A program made the translations under genes and the position numbers. This document shows positions 4,965 to 5,181 of a DNA stretch of 5,181 nucleotides, piece after piece (positions within the stretch are counted from its first letter, which is position 1; each line of letters opens with the position of its first letter). The stretch covers positions 1 to 5,181 of the forward strand of contig VSOD01000313.1 of NCBI GenBank assembly GCA_009774655.1. Reading direction: 5' to 3'. Origin of the DNA: Lachnospiraceae bacterium. Its GTDB lineage: Bacteria; Bacillota_A; Clostridia; Lachnospirales; Lachnospiraceae. The notes beneath the pieces were generated by a model. It was not told where the DNA came from. It searched no databases and saw only the letters and a list, made by a program, of their open reading frames with translations.

Positions 4965-5181
4965 TTGATCCGTATTGCAATCTGTGATGATGAAAAACAT
5001 ATGTCTGATCATATAAGATCAATGGTCTTAAATTTCTTTCGTAAAAAGAACCGGGAGATCAGCCTCCGTATGTTTTCCGGCGGCGAAGAGCTGTTAAGCT
5101 ACAATGGGCAGATCGACATCCTGTTTCTGGATATCCAGATGAAGGACATGGACGGTATGGAAACGGCAAGGAAACTGAGGG
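4965..5181 (+). CDS. Response regulator, AgrA/LytTR-type receiver domain, 3'-truncated by the window
   Basis: Seventy-two codons plus one base are present before the right edge. The start is a TTG, giving MIRIAICDDE at once, so the first beta strand and the acidic pair Asp8-Asp9 are intact. The phosphoacceptor is Asp56 in LFLDIQMKDMDGMETA, the characteristic strand-and-loop pattern of receivers that in Firmicutes are mostly coupled to a LytTR DNA-binding domain. The FSGGEELL stretch (37-44) before it is also typical of that group. The output domain is out of view, so LytTR is inference. The gene follows an ABC exporter in the same direction after 179 bp. A sensor kinase is likely to follow, and the pair may control the exporter or a peptide response. 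Confidence 0.9.
   Translation, partial: MIRIAICDDEKHMSDHIRSMVLNFFRKKNREISLRMFSGGEELLSYNGQIDILFLDIQMKDMDGMETARKLR

Noticed and set aside
4838..4965. Partial similarity between GACGAGGG...TGGC near 4840 and GACGAGGAGGTGGC at the regulator ribosome site, as a possible duplication
   Set aside because: Only about a dozen purine-rich bases match, and the flanks do not align.
4648..5022. Minus-strand frame of 124 codons spanning the permease end and the regulator start
   Set aside because: It runs antisense to the permease's last membrane segment and to the strong ribosome site and receiver start, with no family features.

Overview
The window looks like chromosomal DNA of a Gram-positive gut-type Clostridia (Bacillota), most likely Lachnospiraceae. 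This is inferred from strong AGGAGG-type ribosome sites, frequent TTG starts, a YtrB/BcrA-like ABC exporter with a small ABC-2 permease, and an AgrA/LytTR-type receiver protein. No gene is diagnostic to species. Every gene I can support lies on the + strand.

Left part (about 1-1955), visibly G+C-rich: two tandem paralogous TIM-barrel proteins of the sugar phosphate isomerase/epimerase (xylose isomerase-like) superfamily. The second (1005-1955) is complete and keeps the expected metal-binding Glu, Asp and His residues. The first (2-895) enters from the left edge without its N-terminus. It has lost most of those ligands and carries an extra C-terminal Rossmann-like, nucleotide-binding-type domain. 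The 109-bp gap between them holds about 2.6 copies of a 32-bp direct repeat.

Middle part (about 1956-3114): a plausible promoter, then a small unrecognised protein with two membrane segments (2044-2352), then a DnaQ/RNase T-like DEDDh 3'-5' exonuclease (2443-3090). It closes with a good intrinsic terminator whose stem contains the exonuclease stop codon.

Right part (about 3115-5181), visibly richer in A+T: a candidate promoter with a perfect TATAAT, an ABC ATPase (3305-4156) and its overlapping six-segment permease (4156-4785), a 179-bp gap with a doubtful 47-codon frame, and the start of a response regulator (TTG start at 4965, cut by the right edge). ATPase and permease should form one exporter. 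The adjacent regulator suggests a peptide- or envelope-stress-responsive module, with any partner kinase beyond the window.

No RNA gene, CRISPR array, insertion sequence or attachment site was recognised. The most unusual item is the degenerate, domain-fused TIM-barrel paralogue next to its intact sister. I see no convincing wholly new multi-gene system.
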